NCBI RefSeq assembly: GCF_047496725.1
Contig: NC_132971.1
Location: 2,120,501 to 2,184,500, forward strand
DNA: 64,000 nucleotides
Reading direction: 5' to 3'
Source: Anoplolepis gracilipes
Lineage: Eukaryota > Arthropoda > Insecta > Hymenoptera > Formicidae
In this document: positions 40,699 to 55,781 of the stretch, one piece after another
Layout of the letters: each line of letters starts with the position of its first letter
Numbering within the stretch: position 1 is the stretch's first letter
Notes under the pieces: generated by a model
Databases searched by the model: none
Seen by the model: only the letters and a program-made list of their open reading frames with translations
Told to the model about the DNA's origin: nothing
Program-made: the position numbers and the translations under genes

Positions 40699-40746
40699 AC
40701 AAAAGTATTTTTTTTTTTTTTTTTTTTTTTTTGAGAATACTTTTGT
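40699..40746. repeat. T25 tract in the loop of an inverted repeat
   Basis: ACAAAAGTATT, about 25 T, then GAGAATACTTTTGT. The 11-bp arms ACAAAAGTATT and AATACTTTTGT are exact reverse complements. Confidence 0.75.
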
Positions 40747-42349
40747 TCTCAACCAAGAGTCTCCCTTGATACTATCTCGATTTAATTAAAAGAGAGTATT
40801 CGAGTTTAATTAAGCTTTAAAAAATATCAAGAAATAATGCGTAAAATAGAACGTTTGAAGTATAGGATTGCAAAATGTCGCGCTAATTAAAGGGAAAGTG
40901 TTCTTTGAGAAGATTTGATTGACAGTATATTTTTTACGATAATTTTTTCCATTTTACTTTTGCTCGATTTAATTAAATTTAAAGTTAATTAACAATAAAC
41001 GGCTCACATATCTTCCTCGGAGATGTAGTTACGTTCAACTTTGACGACGCTGCAGACGAGTTAATAAATAATCTACGGCAAACTGATGGTATATGATATT
41101 CTGACGGACATCAAACGAAGAGGGTTGAATGATGGTAACGCACTTAGTTGCAGATAGTTACACGAGTTTCGAGCTCGTCGCTTGAGCGTCAGATGATAGC
41201 CTTGCCTTCCAATGAATACTCGGTCATTGCCAAGCGTGAAATTATTCCTTGTCGCATGAAATGCATGAAACGACTCACTGTTAATTACTTACTCGATAAA
41301 GCTCGTTGTGTATAAACGCATTAACATGACACGCATCACACAGAATTGCCCAATTTGTTTCGTATCACGAATATTGTATGAGAAATATGAAAAACGTATT
41401 ATTATACTACGCCACGAGTTATATTTCCATCATACGGATAGTATTTCATTATTTATCCATAATCATCTTATAGATATAATGACAAGATCAACAATGAAAA
41501 ATAATGCTGAGAAAAGATTAGATTATTATTAGACAAACAATAATCCATTATTCGATTCTTCTTTGCAAATATTTGACAATAGATGAGATTGAGAAACTAT
41601 TTTATCATGTTTTTTTTCCGCAAATTAAAAATAGAAAATTAATAATAATAAAAATATCTTTTTTATTTTAAAATTTAATTAATTTTTAATTTTAATTTCA
41701 AAAACGTTTGATTCATTAATGTAATTGATTATTGAGAAAGCATAATCAATAGTGAGTATATTTAAAAAATGTAAATTATTGAAAACAATTATTTAATAAA
41801 ATAATTTTATTTCAATAAAATGCTATTTTAAAATTTATTTTTTAGAATGATAAGTACAATTATACAGGAATTAATTATTTACGTGCATATAATTACTAAT
41901 AAACATATATAACATACACACATGTATTTGAAATATTTCTTATTTGTAAAATTAACATATTTTAAATATATAAATTAATATTTCACGTTAACAATTAACA
42001 TATTATCGAATAGAGAAGTAAAAAAAACTTACCTATGTTTTATTTTCTACTTTAAATACTTTAAATACTATTTTGCTCATTTCTGAACAAAATTCTTAAT
42101 TTTCAATTATTTTATATATTAAATTAATACTGCATATTACTTGTTAGAATTATAAAGAAAAAAAAATTTAATTAAATCTGATTTTTAGATCTTTCATTAA
42201 AACCATCAATATTAAAAATTAGTTAAAATAGAAGTCCTAATGTCATTTTCACGAAGACAAATTCACCTTTGAGAATAGAGTCCAGCTATGTGTATACAGT
42301 TTCCATATATAATTTCTGTAACTACGTATGTATACTATCATTAGAAGCG

Positions 42350-43020
42350 TATTCGAAGCGTCATATACCATTAGGGGCAGTTACGTTCTTCGACGCGTCG
42401 TGTAACACGTCTCAAGCTTCATAGCGTTTTCCATATATTAAACAGACACGTGGAGATTCCGGATACAAAGCGACTATACACAAAGGAATTCCACGCGTCA
42501 TCAGATCTCCAGTAGAACTCGCCAGCGACAAACGAATATCCTTCACAATCTTATTATGCTGCTACACTCTTTATTCCCATTCTGTGGATGTTCTTTCATT
42601 ACACCGAGTTACCAAGATTTTTTTGCGTGTGAAAGGGTGCATACGCTCAGTCGTTGCATCGAAGGGATCGGATGGGAACGTCGGCGGTCGAGATAACGCG
42701 ACGTGAAAAATTGCGTCCTTTTGCAAATCTGGAGAACAATAGCGAGGTAATCTCAGTTCTTGGCTTCAACTTCTGTTCGACGTGCGTCGCGTCGTCATAA
42801 AAATCCTCGGAAGCCTGGGTGTTTTTCAGCGGCCAGCGCAAATCGGGCACGAGTGGCGCAATATTTTCGCGTCATTTTGCTCTCTATTTCGTCGGTAATT
42901 TCATTTCTCGCAGACGTAAGTAGGTACAGCGAGACGACGGCGACGTGTGCGCATAAAATTCCTCCCGCGCGCAGAATCGACTTTTTCTCTCTTGCATACA
43001 TACACACGGGATTCATGTAA
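42350..43020. other. GC-richer island without recognisable gene
   Basis: CpG-bearing block; open frames in several phases on both strands have no recognisable domain. A likely regulatory or non-coding transcribed element, not resolved. Confidence 0.3.
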
Positions 43021-46000
43021 CTGTTACATGGACTCTTTCAAGCCTCGAAAAAATGCATGTCCGGACTTTGTGTAACAAGAATATATTACACAAAGTACAA
43101 AATGATTTTCGCATACCGTACAAAAACTGCGAATCTTTTCCAAGATACAGATTATTCATAACAAAAACCGTGTTGATCCTTTTTTTCACAAAAAATTTAA
43201 GAGTGATGTACTTATAATTAATTATTAATAATTATTAAGATATTTAATAAAATATATTTGAAATATTTAATAACTTCTCGAAAGTATAAAAGAATTTGAT
43301 GAATTAAACTTGTTCAGGGTGCAAATATATAATGGAGTACATTTCTTAATTAACGCCAAATAAACTATAATTTAACAGAATTATTAGTCATAAGATTTAT
43401 GTTTATATACTTAATTGAAAATTTGAAAGAAATATAACAGAAAAAAAATTAACTAGATTACATCTCGAAATTATTTGAAAAATATCTACATAATTTACAT
43501 ACGTTTTTCGATATATCTATTCCTAAAAAATAAAGCAATGCGAAATATCATTAAAATACATATTAATTTATTGACACAAAGACGCAAGGATTAAGGTCGG
43601 TAATATCGATTACACGAATTTAAAAATCAACGGGCAAAATATTCTTTCAAATATCTTCAAGTGTTCAGAGATATTTATGTTTGAATTTTGAGAGAATTAT
43701 GCAAATGTAATAGGTAATATCATACGATAAATAGCAATTTGCCTGATAAAGCAGTGCAAATAGCGCGCTTTATCAAAATTTTAATTAAAAAGAAATATGA
43801 AATGCATGTTGCAAGTTATGCAAACTAATATCATGTAATATTTGCTTCAAATAATGACGTACAGGGCACATAAAATAAAAAAAAAATATATTTCAAAAAA
43901 GATTTAGAATTTAAATCTCTCTCAATCTTTCTCTATATATATTAGACATTTTCTGAGTTGTTTAAATAAATACAAAAAAAATGATTTACTTTGTGAGTGG
44001 CAATTTTTTTTTTAATTTCTATGATAGAGATAAAATGTTTAAACTTAATACCATGTAATATTGATATAATAAAAGAATCTTTTTCTTATATAAGCAATTT
44101 TATTTTTAACTGAACGAAAAAGTGTTATTAATTTAACAAAATGAAATAAAATAAAAAAAAAGTTGTTGTATAATATATATTTTGCAATTAATCCATCAAT
44201 TGTACGACTTGAATGTACATATAAGTAATTAAATCATATTTTTTGTAAATGGTATTAGATGCAATATTAGGAATGATATTAGTGATACATATCGTTACGA
44301 AAAGATTAAAGTAAAAATGACATAGAAATTACGTTAAATAGATTTGTGACTTCTGGCTATTTATGCATGATCAATCATAATAATCATGTTTATCTGATTA
44401 TCTCACCATATACCGTATTTCGTTGCACAATATAGTTTCGCTCTCTTGTACGAACCGCCTCAAGGATTTGATTATTCTGCGGTTGACAGCCGTTTTCCTC
44501 GACCATTTATTCATAAACGCGCTTTGTTCCCGCGAATGCTTCTGCGAGTTACTGCGCAAACGTATGTACATGCTCGTGAAAACGCTGTACAAGCACGCGC
44601 ATATTTCCGGGGGTTAACAGAAAAGGTTGATGCTGTTGGTCGCCTCCGCGAGATACGCAGGGTGAAAGTAGGATGCGAATTAAAAAATACGATTGCACAT
44701 ATGTCGACAATGCAGTCGGTTAAATGCACTTGTTATTGCTTATCCAATATTGAAACTGTCGAACGGAAAATTGTTTACGTGTTTCATAGGAGTAGCCTGA
44801 GAATAACAGACGCATTTGTGCTTTTGTTATCCTGCCAGAATACATTTTAGATGTTTAATATAATGAAATGAAAATATGCAGAATAAACGTGATTTACGGA
44901 AAGAACAAAACGCGAACAAAAATGTTTAAACAGTAATATCGATACTACATTTATTTAAATCGTGAAAAATTTTTTTGATTTACGTTTATCATCCTCTCCT
45001 TTATAAATCGGAAATTTTTTTATTTAAGAGTTAAAAAAGGATTAATCACTGGATCAAGTCAACAGATAATTATATTACAGTATTTAATTTCTTTTTCTAT
45101 AAATCTTGGAAATATAAAGTATTTATTTTAGAATTAATAAAATTGTTTACAACATCTTAATATACAATGTCTTTTTATTCTTTTTCAATCTTCTGATTGC
45201 TAATTTGTTACAATGTGTTAACTTTTATGGTATGGAAATTGCTCTTCATCTCAGATATTTCCTTGAGCGAAGTTAGATTTACGATGGATACATGTATATG
45301 CTTGAAGCACATAGAAACTTTGCTATTGACATTTGACTTGGAGATCGGATGTGTCGTATGAAATTTCTCTCGATAATATAATTTCAATGTAGCGAAACCT
45401 AACGAGGGCGTGGGAACGTCCTTATTCAAAATCTAAGGATGAATCTAAAGATGAAATTTTGCCGTTGCAATTCCCATCGCTTTGGCGTTGGTTGCAGCGA
45501 GAAATTGAGATATAGAACGTCGTGCGATAAAGTTTCGCATTCTAACTCACACATTCTACGAAGATCAACATACATATACACATACACGCGCGTGAAGATG
45601 TGAGTTCAAGGAAAGTCCACTTATTGTTAGAAGGCGTAGCGAAGTACATATATTGACACTCTTAATTGCAATTGAAGATAATAGCACGCGCGTATATTGT
45701 TGAAAACTGCCACAGATCTTGTGAGAATGTGCAATAAGTGTTTCTTTTTTTTACTAGTAGTATGTTAGCTGTTATTAAGTTCAAAGTATTCACAAAATTA
45801 AAAAATATAGCATAAAGCGTGACATGAAATCATATATAATTTCATTGCAACCATATAATTTATTCGTGGGCGATTCAAAGTTGATTTGGAATTTTTAATA
45901 TAATTATTCCCAATAAAATAAAAATTCTGAGTCAATAATAATATATTTAATCAGATGTGTACTATATGTTAAACGATACATGCATTAATTTTAAATTTGA

Positions 46001-49000
46001 CTCGACTTCTTAAAGATAATTTTATTTGAGAATTGTCGCTATTATTTTCTCTTTTTTTTCTTCTGTTTTTAATCTTTTTATTTTCTCATTTTTGTCGATT
46101 CGTTGACAGGAAAAATTTTTCATACATATAACATCTATCATCGCGCCATTATCAAGCGTCCCTTGAAAAAATAGCTCGGTCTTAATGGGTTAAAGGATCC
46201 TATTCATGTCCAGGTGCCAAAGCGTCTGGTCCTTTCTTCCTTTGTTTTCAAACGACTTTACACCGAAGCCGTGAGATAATCAGAAATACTACGCGAATAG
46301 AATTGGGACGTTGCTACCGGTTTTTTCTTCCCTCTACGTCATTTATCACGGAGGGGTACTTTCATTAACACGCACGCCTCTGTGTGAACCACGAAATTTC
46401 CTCCAGTCACGCAAACGTAGAGGCAATATTATCATTCCCAACGAAGAACTTGTTTTAAATAGTGCGCGCATGCGAAAAGATGGAAACAGAGTTGCAACGA
46501 GGATAAGTTTAGTTAAGCAACGAAACTTTCATGTTTCTTTTATTTTCATTCGTATTCGTAGCATAATTTATAATTATCCAGTACTCTTGCTCCATATTTT
46601 CATATTTATGGAGCTAATAGTAAAAATAATTCTAAAAGAATATCATATTTTTGTATAATTTGTATATAATGATTAATTCCAAATTATTTCTACTGATTAG
46701 CCTTTTTCTATCTTTATTGAAAATTTTGAAATCACATGTGATGTAAATGAAGTCATTGTGCGCTAGTTTTAATCAAAAACTTTCTAAGATGAATGCATCA
46801 AAAGAAATGTAACAGTGATATAAAATACAAATTAGGTAAGAACAAAGTCTGAATTGAGCGCTTTGATGGGAATGTGTTAACAATTGTAAGGTAAACTAAA
46901 TTTTCTGACAGATTTTTTCGCATGTAAGCAATTGGTCTTATTGAGAAATACGCACGCATTCGCGCGTTTTCTTCGTGAATAGTGATTCTGCTGAGTCCGT
47001 GATTTTTTTGTATCTCAATTTTCTATTCTATTCACTCCTATCCGCCTGTTACACTTGTAAGTAGAAAGCGAACGAGTTCTCCTTCGATCGCGACGTCATC
47101 GCTTTCATGATTTGTTATTACGAGCTCCTCTTTGTCAAGCTGGGTAAAAGAAGAACACTCTTCCGTACCATTTCTTCCGTATTAATGATGGAAAGGGGAG
47201 TTTAATAAAGCGAAACATGGGGGCGGCAATTGTTTGCAATAAAACACTAGAACACTGCCTATCCCCATTCTCTATCTCTCCCTCTTTTTCTTTTGGTTCC
47301 TAAATATAAGCCCAATGATAACCAAATATACTTTACACAATGGCCGGCATAATATGTTAAAAAATAATTATTTAAAAAAATTATTAAATATATTAAATGT
47401 ATTAAAAATTATTATTTAAAAAAAAAATTTTGTTTCAATAAAATACTACTCTTTTATTTTAAATATATAAAATTGTTATATTTAAGTGAAACTTATTTTT
47501 ATTCCATGTGATCGATAATTGCAAATTTATAGAGGAAAGACTTATTTTAAACATAATAATTAAAATTATTAATTGAAATAATAATTTCCAAAAAAAATAT
47601 CAATTTTTATTTGAAATTAATATTTGATTATTTTGTGAATTCTAGAAAGCCTAAGAGTTAATTTATAATTGTATATCTCAATTAAATTTATAACGTCGTC
47701 TTTAAGTTGATTGCTCGATTTGTAGTCGCCACTTTAACATCTCCGAGGAGAAAGTGCTTTGGGGGATTCTTGCAGCTATTCCTCCATCGTCTTGTTGCGA
47801 AGCGTCGAGCATTTTTCTTAAGTGTATCGTGATTCTCGAAAACGGATCTTGTTCTACGAGAAGTGTCGTCTGCGTTCAAAGCTGCCTCAACCGATTCTAT
47901 TTATTTTACGTCGTTGAAAGTAGAAATATCGAACAAACGAAACGTTGTGAAAAACATTTGTCTGGATTCATCGTCACGATAATTAATGAATTAAATGAGA
48001 AGTATCTAAAAGAAAAAAAGTATATTTCTTCAGATTGTCACAAAAAACTATATAAATAATGAGATATTTTATCATAACAAAATGTTTTTTTCTTTCTTTT
48101 ATATATTTAAATATTAGTATTGATTATTCAAAATAGCAATTTTAATTTTCATAATTTCTTTAATTTGTCACAAAAAATGAGTAAGACATATCGCGATTAA
48201 ACAGTTTCCATTAATGGAAAGCCGACTATTACTTGTCAGACATAAAACTGTCTATGCATATTCAAGATAGGGATGATATATTTGACATTGACGACATTAC
48301 ATTGCAGTAGGAAATAGGGGAAATCGGTTACGTAGACGAAGGTGATATATAGAGGAAGCGCGTTTCGACATGTGAGATTGTCATGTCATTTTCGATTATA
48401 ATCTTTAATGTTGTTTGAAATAAAAAAAATTAGTCACTGAATTCAACTATAGATAAATTAGACGTTTTCATGGAAATTTTAATCATCAAAATTATATTAT
48501 TTTGGATCTTGTTTAGCTTCATCTTCTTTTTATTGACTTTTTAATTATTGCAAACTTTTCTGCATATTTTTAATTTCTTTATATTTGTTCTCTACATATC
48601 TTTAAATAGTTTCAATTACATTAAAAGTGTTAAAATTTTTTAATTGTTACATTAAAAATGAAACACAATATTACAATATTACATGATATTATAACATAAT
48701 ATTGTAAATAAATAAATATTACTAAATCATTTTTAATAAACTTACTATATCACTTACTATATTACTAAATAAATATTAATAAATAAATATTACTAAATTA
48801 CATCTCTTTTTATTTATGTTATTTGTTTTTAGTTAGCTTATTTAACTATGCTTATTTTACTACAAAGGCATCAGATACGACATGTAAATCCATGTAAAAG
48901 CCGCATTAAAGGGGGCAAGCTGTGAACAATGGAACAAGAGATTTGTTCGCGAATCTTGCTTATATCAGACAAGCGACTCCTCGTTTCTCCAGTAGTATAA

Positions 49001-51510
49001 TCTCATTTTAGGCAGCCGTAACGGTTAGGTTAGGTGAGCGTGACTAACGGCCAGTAGTAGAAATACGATTTATGAGATAAACATATATTTCGTCGTAGCT
49101 TTATTATGGAGCTTTTCCAAGAATATTGAAAAATTTTAGCAAATAGATATATAAGTATGTAACATATATTGTATATACATTTTATTTGAAGAATAATTAT
49201 CCAATTAAAAGAATTCTATTTTATATGAAATATTATACGATATTTAAATTTAAATTGAAAATCTTTTTAAGAATTTGTAGTAGAAAGAAGGTTTTAACTA
49301 TTATATTATACATTATCCAGCATATTAGATATATAATACTAGAAATAAATAAAATTTTTTACTGATAATACTTGAATCTTGTATATATGAATATTTTGTA
49401 AAATTTTTATCTTAGAATTTTTAGAATATTTATTTCAGAATATTTTTTCGACTTTTCCGCACACAATATATAAACAAAAAAATATTGATATCAAATAATA
49501 TGTTAAAAGTACTATCACGCTAAAGATTTTGAATCAATTCTTTACTGATATAAAACTCGTTTTTCACATGGATTGTTACAATCTTTTGAGAACGTTAAAT
49601 TGATTAAAACACTCAATTTCTCTAGCAAGATACAAAAAATCTTACATTACGCGCTTCATTGCAGCATATGCTGCAATATTGATCCTCTTAAAATAATCAA
49701 TTCAATTACTGTAAAGTCATTATTCTACAAGGGCTTGTTTTTATACATTTAATAATTTACGCTCGACCGTGCTCTTTACCAAGATGCTGTTTTTCTCCCT
49801 TTATCTATCACATATATTTTCCGTCGTAGATTTTTTGTCTTTTTCTTATACGAAAATGATTTACTATTAAGTTACTTTAACTAAAAGAGAGCCAGAAGAG
49901 GGAGGCATAAGCTTTAATTCGATATAATGCGACTTCCAATCGATGCGAAAATCGGCCGAGTGAATTTCAATTCGATTAATTGCGACCGACGATAACGAGT
50001 TCGCTAATTAACGCGCGTCTATCTCGATTGCGATTTTCCAACATAGACATATCTTTGTAAAACCACTTGTATCTTGATGCTCATATTGTGATATTTGCGT
50101 AGTAGCAACATTCTTAAAAAAAATTTTGTGTATTGTATATCTCTGGAGAAATCTCTAAATATCAAGATGATTTTTTTTAGCAACGGATTTTTTTCGAACG
50201 TTTCGTATCTCTTACATTTGTTCTTTTATTATCATCTTTATGAATGTTTAGATTTATATTATGACTTACTATTGCAGAAACTAGATAAAAGCAGTAAATT
50301 GTGAAAAATAAAATTTTATGTTCTTATATATTCGACGAAAGTTGTTTTGACCTCTATTCTGTATATATTTTTTTTAGTTTTTTTTCATGATTTGCCTTCT
50401 TATTCGTTGTTGTAAACTTCTCGGTGAAAAGTCTACTCAATCCCATCTTTAAGACAACCGAATCAATCTTGTAATGTGTCGAAGTGGCAGCGTAAAAAGT
50501 TTTAAGACTGCTCCGATCAATCACTATATACCTCAATATCTTGATTTTCTTGAATTTTGGTCGATATGCTTTTTTGTTCACCATCTGTTTGAGATTAATT
50601 AAATTTATCTTGGAGTTTGTCAGTAATTTACGTTCAACGATGGGCGAAATCGTCGAAGTAGAAGTTTACAATCTTATTTGGGAGGATTAATATAAATATA
50701 AAGAAGTGAGTTTTTCTCCAATTTCGACGACTGGATCGTACTCGCGAAAATACTATAATGTGTTCGTGGGAATTTGTAGAAATTAAAGAATATCGTCTTC
50801 ATAGAAATTTGTAGAAATTACAAAAACATTGTGTTTTAGCGTAGAATTGAAACTTTACGAAGCATATAGATGAGCTCAATGTTTCATTTATCTTTTACTA
50901 GATCAATTTTATAAGCATAAATTGCTTATTTTTATCAAAGTTAACTACCATTTTGATAATTAATGATGTGATAATTAATTTTTATTTGTATTAATTTGTA
51001 TTAAGATAAAATTTACATATCATTCAATAATATAAATAATATTGCAATTTGTAAACTAATAAGAGTATCTGATGTAGCAATATTTGCATGTCTATTGTCT
51101 ATTGCAGATAATTTTTATTTTATTTTATTTTTTAAACATATTGAACAGAAAATTGTAATATTTCATTAAAAACTATGTCTCTATTAAAATATAGTATACC
51201 CGAAATTAATTTAATACAAAAAACAAATACTCTTTTAGTCGATCAAATTTTGAGAATTCTTAATTGATCAAATTTTTAGAATTCTTTTTGAAGTAAAAAA
51301 TAGTTCGTTTAAACGCTCTTTTCGCGTGCACAGAAAATTGAACTCCACAAAATGCACGCAACTGTCGCTCTGAAATTCTGCTCGAATGAAATCACGTCCC
51401 GTTCTATCAATATATTAATCAGTCTCGTTCTATCAACATATTAACAACAGTGTAAATAACTGTGACGAGCTACAATTATATACTGACTATTTCATCACTA
51501 TTTATTATTT

Positions 51511-51562
51511 CTCAGTAAATTATATAAATATTCTCGGAAGAACATTTATATAATTTACTGAG
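51511..51562. repeat. Perfect 19-bp hairpin, 14-nt loop
   Basis: CTCAGTAAATTATATAAAT, loop ATTCTCGGAAGAAC, then ATTTATATAATTTACTGAG. Perfect pairing over 19 bp. Short for a microRNA precursor. Confidence 0.8.
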
Positions 51563-52199
51563 ATAAGTTAAAGACTGATGTCATTATATGTTTTAAAATA
51601 AAATTACATTTATTAATACGAAATTTTAATAAAGTGATATTTAAATTTATAATTATTCTACCTGCGCGATAAGCGAGGCTTCCTTGTACAATCGCGCGTT
51701 CGTCGAGAAATGTGGAAGAAACGATAATTGCACTATTGTGGAATATTGCAGACATTCCGTCCCATTCGTTTCACATCAACGCGCGCGCCCGCTTTTTTTA
51801 GATCTCCTTTCAAGCAACACAAGATATGCATATAGCACACGGTAGAATTTATATAAAAAGAATAATTCCATTATTTTCTCGTTTAATGAGATTCTCCTGG
51901 ACGATGCAGTTCCATTGTGGACAGTGAATTTGTATCCTGCTCTATCCGGGAAGTTCTCATTTCTCTATCAAAGCACTTTCCATTCCTATTTCAAAAGTGT
52001 GACGTTATGTTGTATTAACATAATTGACCATTGTACCAACGTATCTCGCTAAAACAGTTTAAGTCAATTTATCAATACAATAATTCTCTTTCTCTCTATT
52101 TTATTTGTATTGATATTTATAAAACATGTTCCTTCGTACAATATAATAACGTGCTAATTTTGATAGAAGATGCAAATTTGATTAAGTGGAACGTATACA

Positions 52200-52205
<6 letters not shown>

Positions 52206-52246
<41 letters not shown>

Positions 52247-52390
52247 GTGTGTTTGTGTAAAATTTATATAATAATAAATTTTAACAATTTATATAATAAC
52301 AAAAATAATAAAATTTATATAATAATAAATTTTAGCAATTTATATATAATAACAAAAATAATAAAATTTATATAATAATAAAATTTGATA
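52206..52390. repeat. (GT)n microsatellite and about 51-bp tandem repeat
   Basis: GT run at about 52206-52257, then roughly 2.5 copies of an AT-rich unit of 51-53 bp starting AATTTATATAATAATAAATT (starts near 52261, 52312 and 52365). Confidence 0.85.
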
Positions 52391-53199
52391 AAATTTCTTG
52401 ATTAGTCATTTCAATAAATTTTGGTTAAATAGACATTCATTTACAATTAGTTTGACTGATAAACTTGACAATAAAATTTGATATAACACAAGCACATAGA
52501 ATATTCTTCGTATTATTAACTTTTTCCGATGGAAATAATGAAATATTCGTTTGGCAAAGTCTTTTATAGCTCTCGCTTCATACCGGAAGCATTTTTCCGA
52601 GAAACATGCGATTTTACGAAAATAAGCCTTAGCTTATCATGATGCTTCTTATTATATATTTCTGTGTCACGGAAATACACGAACATTGTCACGTTATTTT
52701 TGACAGGAAAATCAGAACACGACAGTGAAATTGCAAACTATAAGGATATCACACCTTATATCTATAACATCCTAATCACATTCATATTTTGTGACTAATT
52801 TACGAAACTATTACGTTTAACAATTCCACACATTTTAGCTATACCATATAAAATTTTAAAGGTTGAATTATATATATCTGAAAAATGTATGTAGAAAAAA
52901 TTTTAAAATATATATGGATGGTATAAAAGTAACAGGAAAACGTTATAATTATTTTAATATTAAAAAATCGCCACTATATTTCTTATCTAACATGTCTCTT
53001 ATACTATGTAATAATGTTTTACACATGAAATAGTTTTTTTATAGATTAAATTAATATATTATATCATAAAAATAATTACTAAAAGTCTAGAAGACTTTAT
53101 TACAACAGAAGAGTTAAATTTGAATCGGTTCTGCAATGTAACATACTTTTATCGCAGATATTTTCATATCGCCGCAAAGACGACTGAAGAAGTGTCTCA

Positions 53200-53620
53200 A
53201 AAATCACGAAAAGTTAAGCTTTCGTACATATACGCTCTCGTGTCCGACAGAGCAAAGAAAAGCGATGACACGTCGCTTTGATAATTCGTCGAGCGAGTCA
53301 AAGGGCCGAGAAACGGTAACTTTTCCAATAAATGAGCTTTGGGATCTTTTGGATACGGCGACATAGGACAGGGGATGATCCGGCAAAAAGAGAGCTCCGT
53401 GACAGAAGGATACAGCGCGATGACGAGATACGCTTACGGACGCTTGGTGACGGACTCACCGTTCGATATAGAAATAGATCGGCGCGGTGCTTCGGTTCGG
53501 TCGACACGTGTTGTCACGCCTTTGATCGTTTCACGCAAGATCGGTCTCTGATACCGACACACGTATCAAACATGCTGCTTGCGAACATGCATATGTGACA
53601 GGTTGGCCGTGCTGGCCCGG
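53200..53620. other. GC-richer island with overlapping open frames
   Basis: CpG-bearing block (for example GATCGGCGCGGTGC near 53478) with open frames of 60-88 codons in two plus frames and on the minus strand. None has a recognisable motif. Probably non-coding or regulatory. Confidence 0.3.
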
Positions 53621-54940
53621 TCAGATACTAAACGTGACATCATAAGCAGCTGCATTCTGTTTCCCAAAAATTTGTCACAATCAGAATTCCGGAAATATTT
53701 TGGGAAGAAGTATGTGTTTGTGAGCAATAAAAATTGCAATTGATTTGATTGATTTATACCTAAAAAGGGAAAATAAATTCAGTCTTAATGTCAAGAGAAT
53801 TCAGTCTTGACATGTTACGTGTAAAAAAACAAGTCCTACAATATATTTATAGAATAAAATAAATTAGATACATCATATCTTTTAAAAAATGATGTCATAA
53901 TTATTTATATCCAAATGCCTTTGATAAAGTTGCGAGTATTTATTAAAATTACTTTTTAATTGTAAATAAATTAAAATGTCAAACAGTAATTATATTTTAA
54001 TTAGCAATTATCTGTTTCGTTATTACTAAGATTACTATTACCATTGTGTACAATTGTTTTTAGATAAGATTTTATTAAAAATTAAAGCGCATAAAAAATT
54101 CATTACATGTGTTTGTTGCTTATGACATCGTAATTAAAATTGAAAATTTATACGCACAAATAAACACAGATTAATTATTATTAATAATAATATTATAAAA
54201 CAATAAAAAACATATTCGCCAAAGAAATCTCAATTTTGTAAAATTTTTCGTTTTTTGGAGTCTTTCTGGGTTGCTCGTTAATCTTTTTGAAATATTTATC
54301 ATGCAACGGTGTTTATTATTTTGTCGAGTTTTCCAAACTACCGTTTAATTAGAAGTAGCTAATTATTAACAGCAGCGAATTCTGTTCGCGATAAGCGAGA
54401 CAATATTTCAAGCATACTACGCATAAATGACTGCTCAAATTAATTGCGCCATAATTATTAAATAATATGTCACTCGTGATCAAGCAATTTATATCACATA
54501 TTGTGTGTGTGCAAAAAACTTTATTACTATTACTAAATTGTCTTCCTTCTTCCTTTTCTCTTTATTCTCTGTGCTTTTTTAATATATATTACAAAATTAT
54601 AGACTTAATATTAAATTTTATTGACTTAATATTAAATTTTAAAAGCTAATTTGTAAAAAAATAATACTGTTGACAAAGGTACTTTCTATAATAATATTGT
54701 ATTAATTGTATGTTTCTCAATTATATTAATTTATTAATCAATTAATCAACTAATGTATTTATCAATTGTGAATTCTTGTTATTATATCTCCAATATGTTT
54801 AATTAAAGGATCAATTAGCATAATTTCCATTGTTCTGAAATAAATCGTGTAACGCGCAATGCGCCTCAAAATAATTGGAGATATACAATTAATTTTTATT
54901 AATTATATTTAGAAAATTGGAAACTAATGAAATATAAATC

Positions 54941-55258
54941 ATGATGTATTATTTTCAGAATGTTGTAAAAACAAGCATTTTTCAGACTATTTTGAATTTA
55001 CATCGTTACATCGCAATCTACTATAAAATGACATTTCTCTTAGACAATTTAACAAATCGAAAGAAAGATCAAGCTCAAATAGATCGAGTAGAAAGCATCG
55101 TGCGACATTATACGATTGAGCAAGATGAAAAATTAGATACTAAAGCAACATTAATGTTATACCATTCGGAAACAATGAAAATCCGCAAAGCACTAAATCT
55201 TACCGTTGTGACGTTCTGTAGAAAAAAAGACATTGTCCCTCGTCAGGCCAAAAGATAG
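54941..55258 (+). CDS. Unrecognised ORF, 105 codons, doubtful
   Basis: Starts at a true ATG (54941), with an internal ATG at 55028 that would give 76 aa. The inner part is hydrophilic and protein-like (LTNRKKDQAQIDRVESIVRH, then IEQDEKLDTKATLML) in otherwise stop-rich AT DNA. An acceptor-like TATTATTTTCAG at 54947-54958 would make it a terminal exon instead. I do not recognise the family and no upstream exon was found. Confidence 0.2.
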   Translation: MMYYFQNVVKTSIFQTILNLHRYIAIYYKMTFLLDNLTNRKKDQAQIDRVESIVRHYTIEQDEKLDTKATLMLYHSETMKIRKALNLTVVTFCRKKDIVPRQAKR

Positions 55259-55625
55259 TCACCAATTTTTTTTTTTTTTCGCTTGGATGGAGGAGCGGAT
55301 AGATTCACAGAGGAGAAAGGGTTGGGTTTTACTTGACAGTCTAGAAATTTACGAGTCTTACGGTATATCTCCTCTCACTTCGCGCTCCCGTCGGCAGCGA
55401 CCAGGAGGATTTGAATAACGACAGGTATCCCCTTTTCGGATGGTTTTTCCGACGGTTCTTTCTTTTTCTGCTATCTTCTCGCTGGGACTGTCACCCTCGA
55501 GAAATCGCATAAAATCAAGATTCTTCGGTAGTACACAGTTTCTACCATCCGCTTTCATTCGTCCTTCGAATAGTGCTCATGCTTCGCTAAGTCTTCTATT
55601 ACGAAGTTTGGAGGAAACATGTGGC

Positions 55626-55629
<4 letters not shown>

Positions 55630-55705
<76 letters not shown>
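55630..55705. repeat. (CT)n microsatellite
   Basis: CT run of about 76 bp with one CTTTCT interruption; any Leu-Ser open frame across it is an artefact. Confidence 0.95.
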
Positions 55706-55781
55706 GTTAATACAGTTACCTACAGTTTAGCATGTTATCTCTATTAATAGCCGACAGTTATCGATCTTTTGTTTTATTTGA

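Noticed and set aside
44446..44850. 134-codon plus-strand open frame
   Set aside because: Starts without an ATG, overlaps two minus-strand frames and shows no recognisable domain.
49026..49037. GGTTAGGTTAGG, resembling the insect telomere repeat
   Set aside because: Only two TTAGG units; too short to call an interstitial telomere tract.
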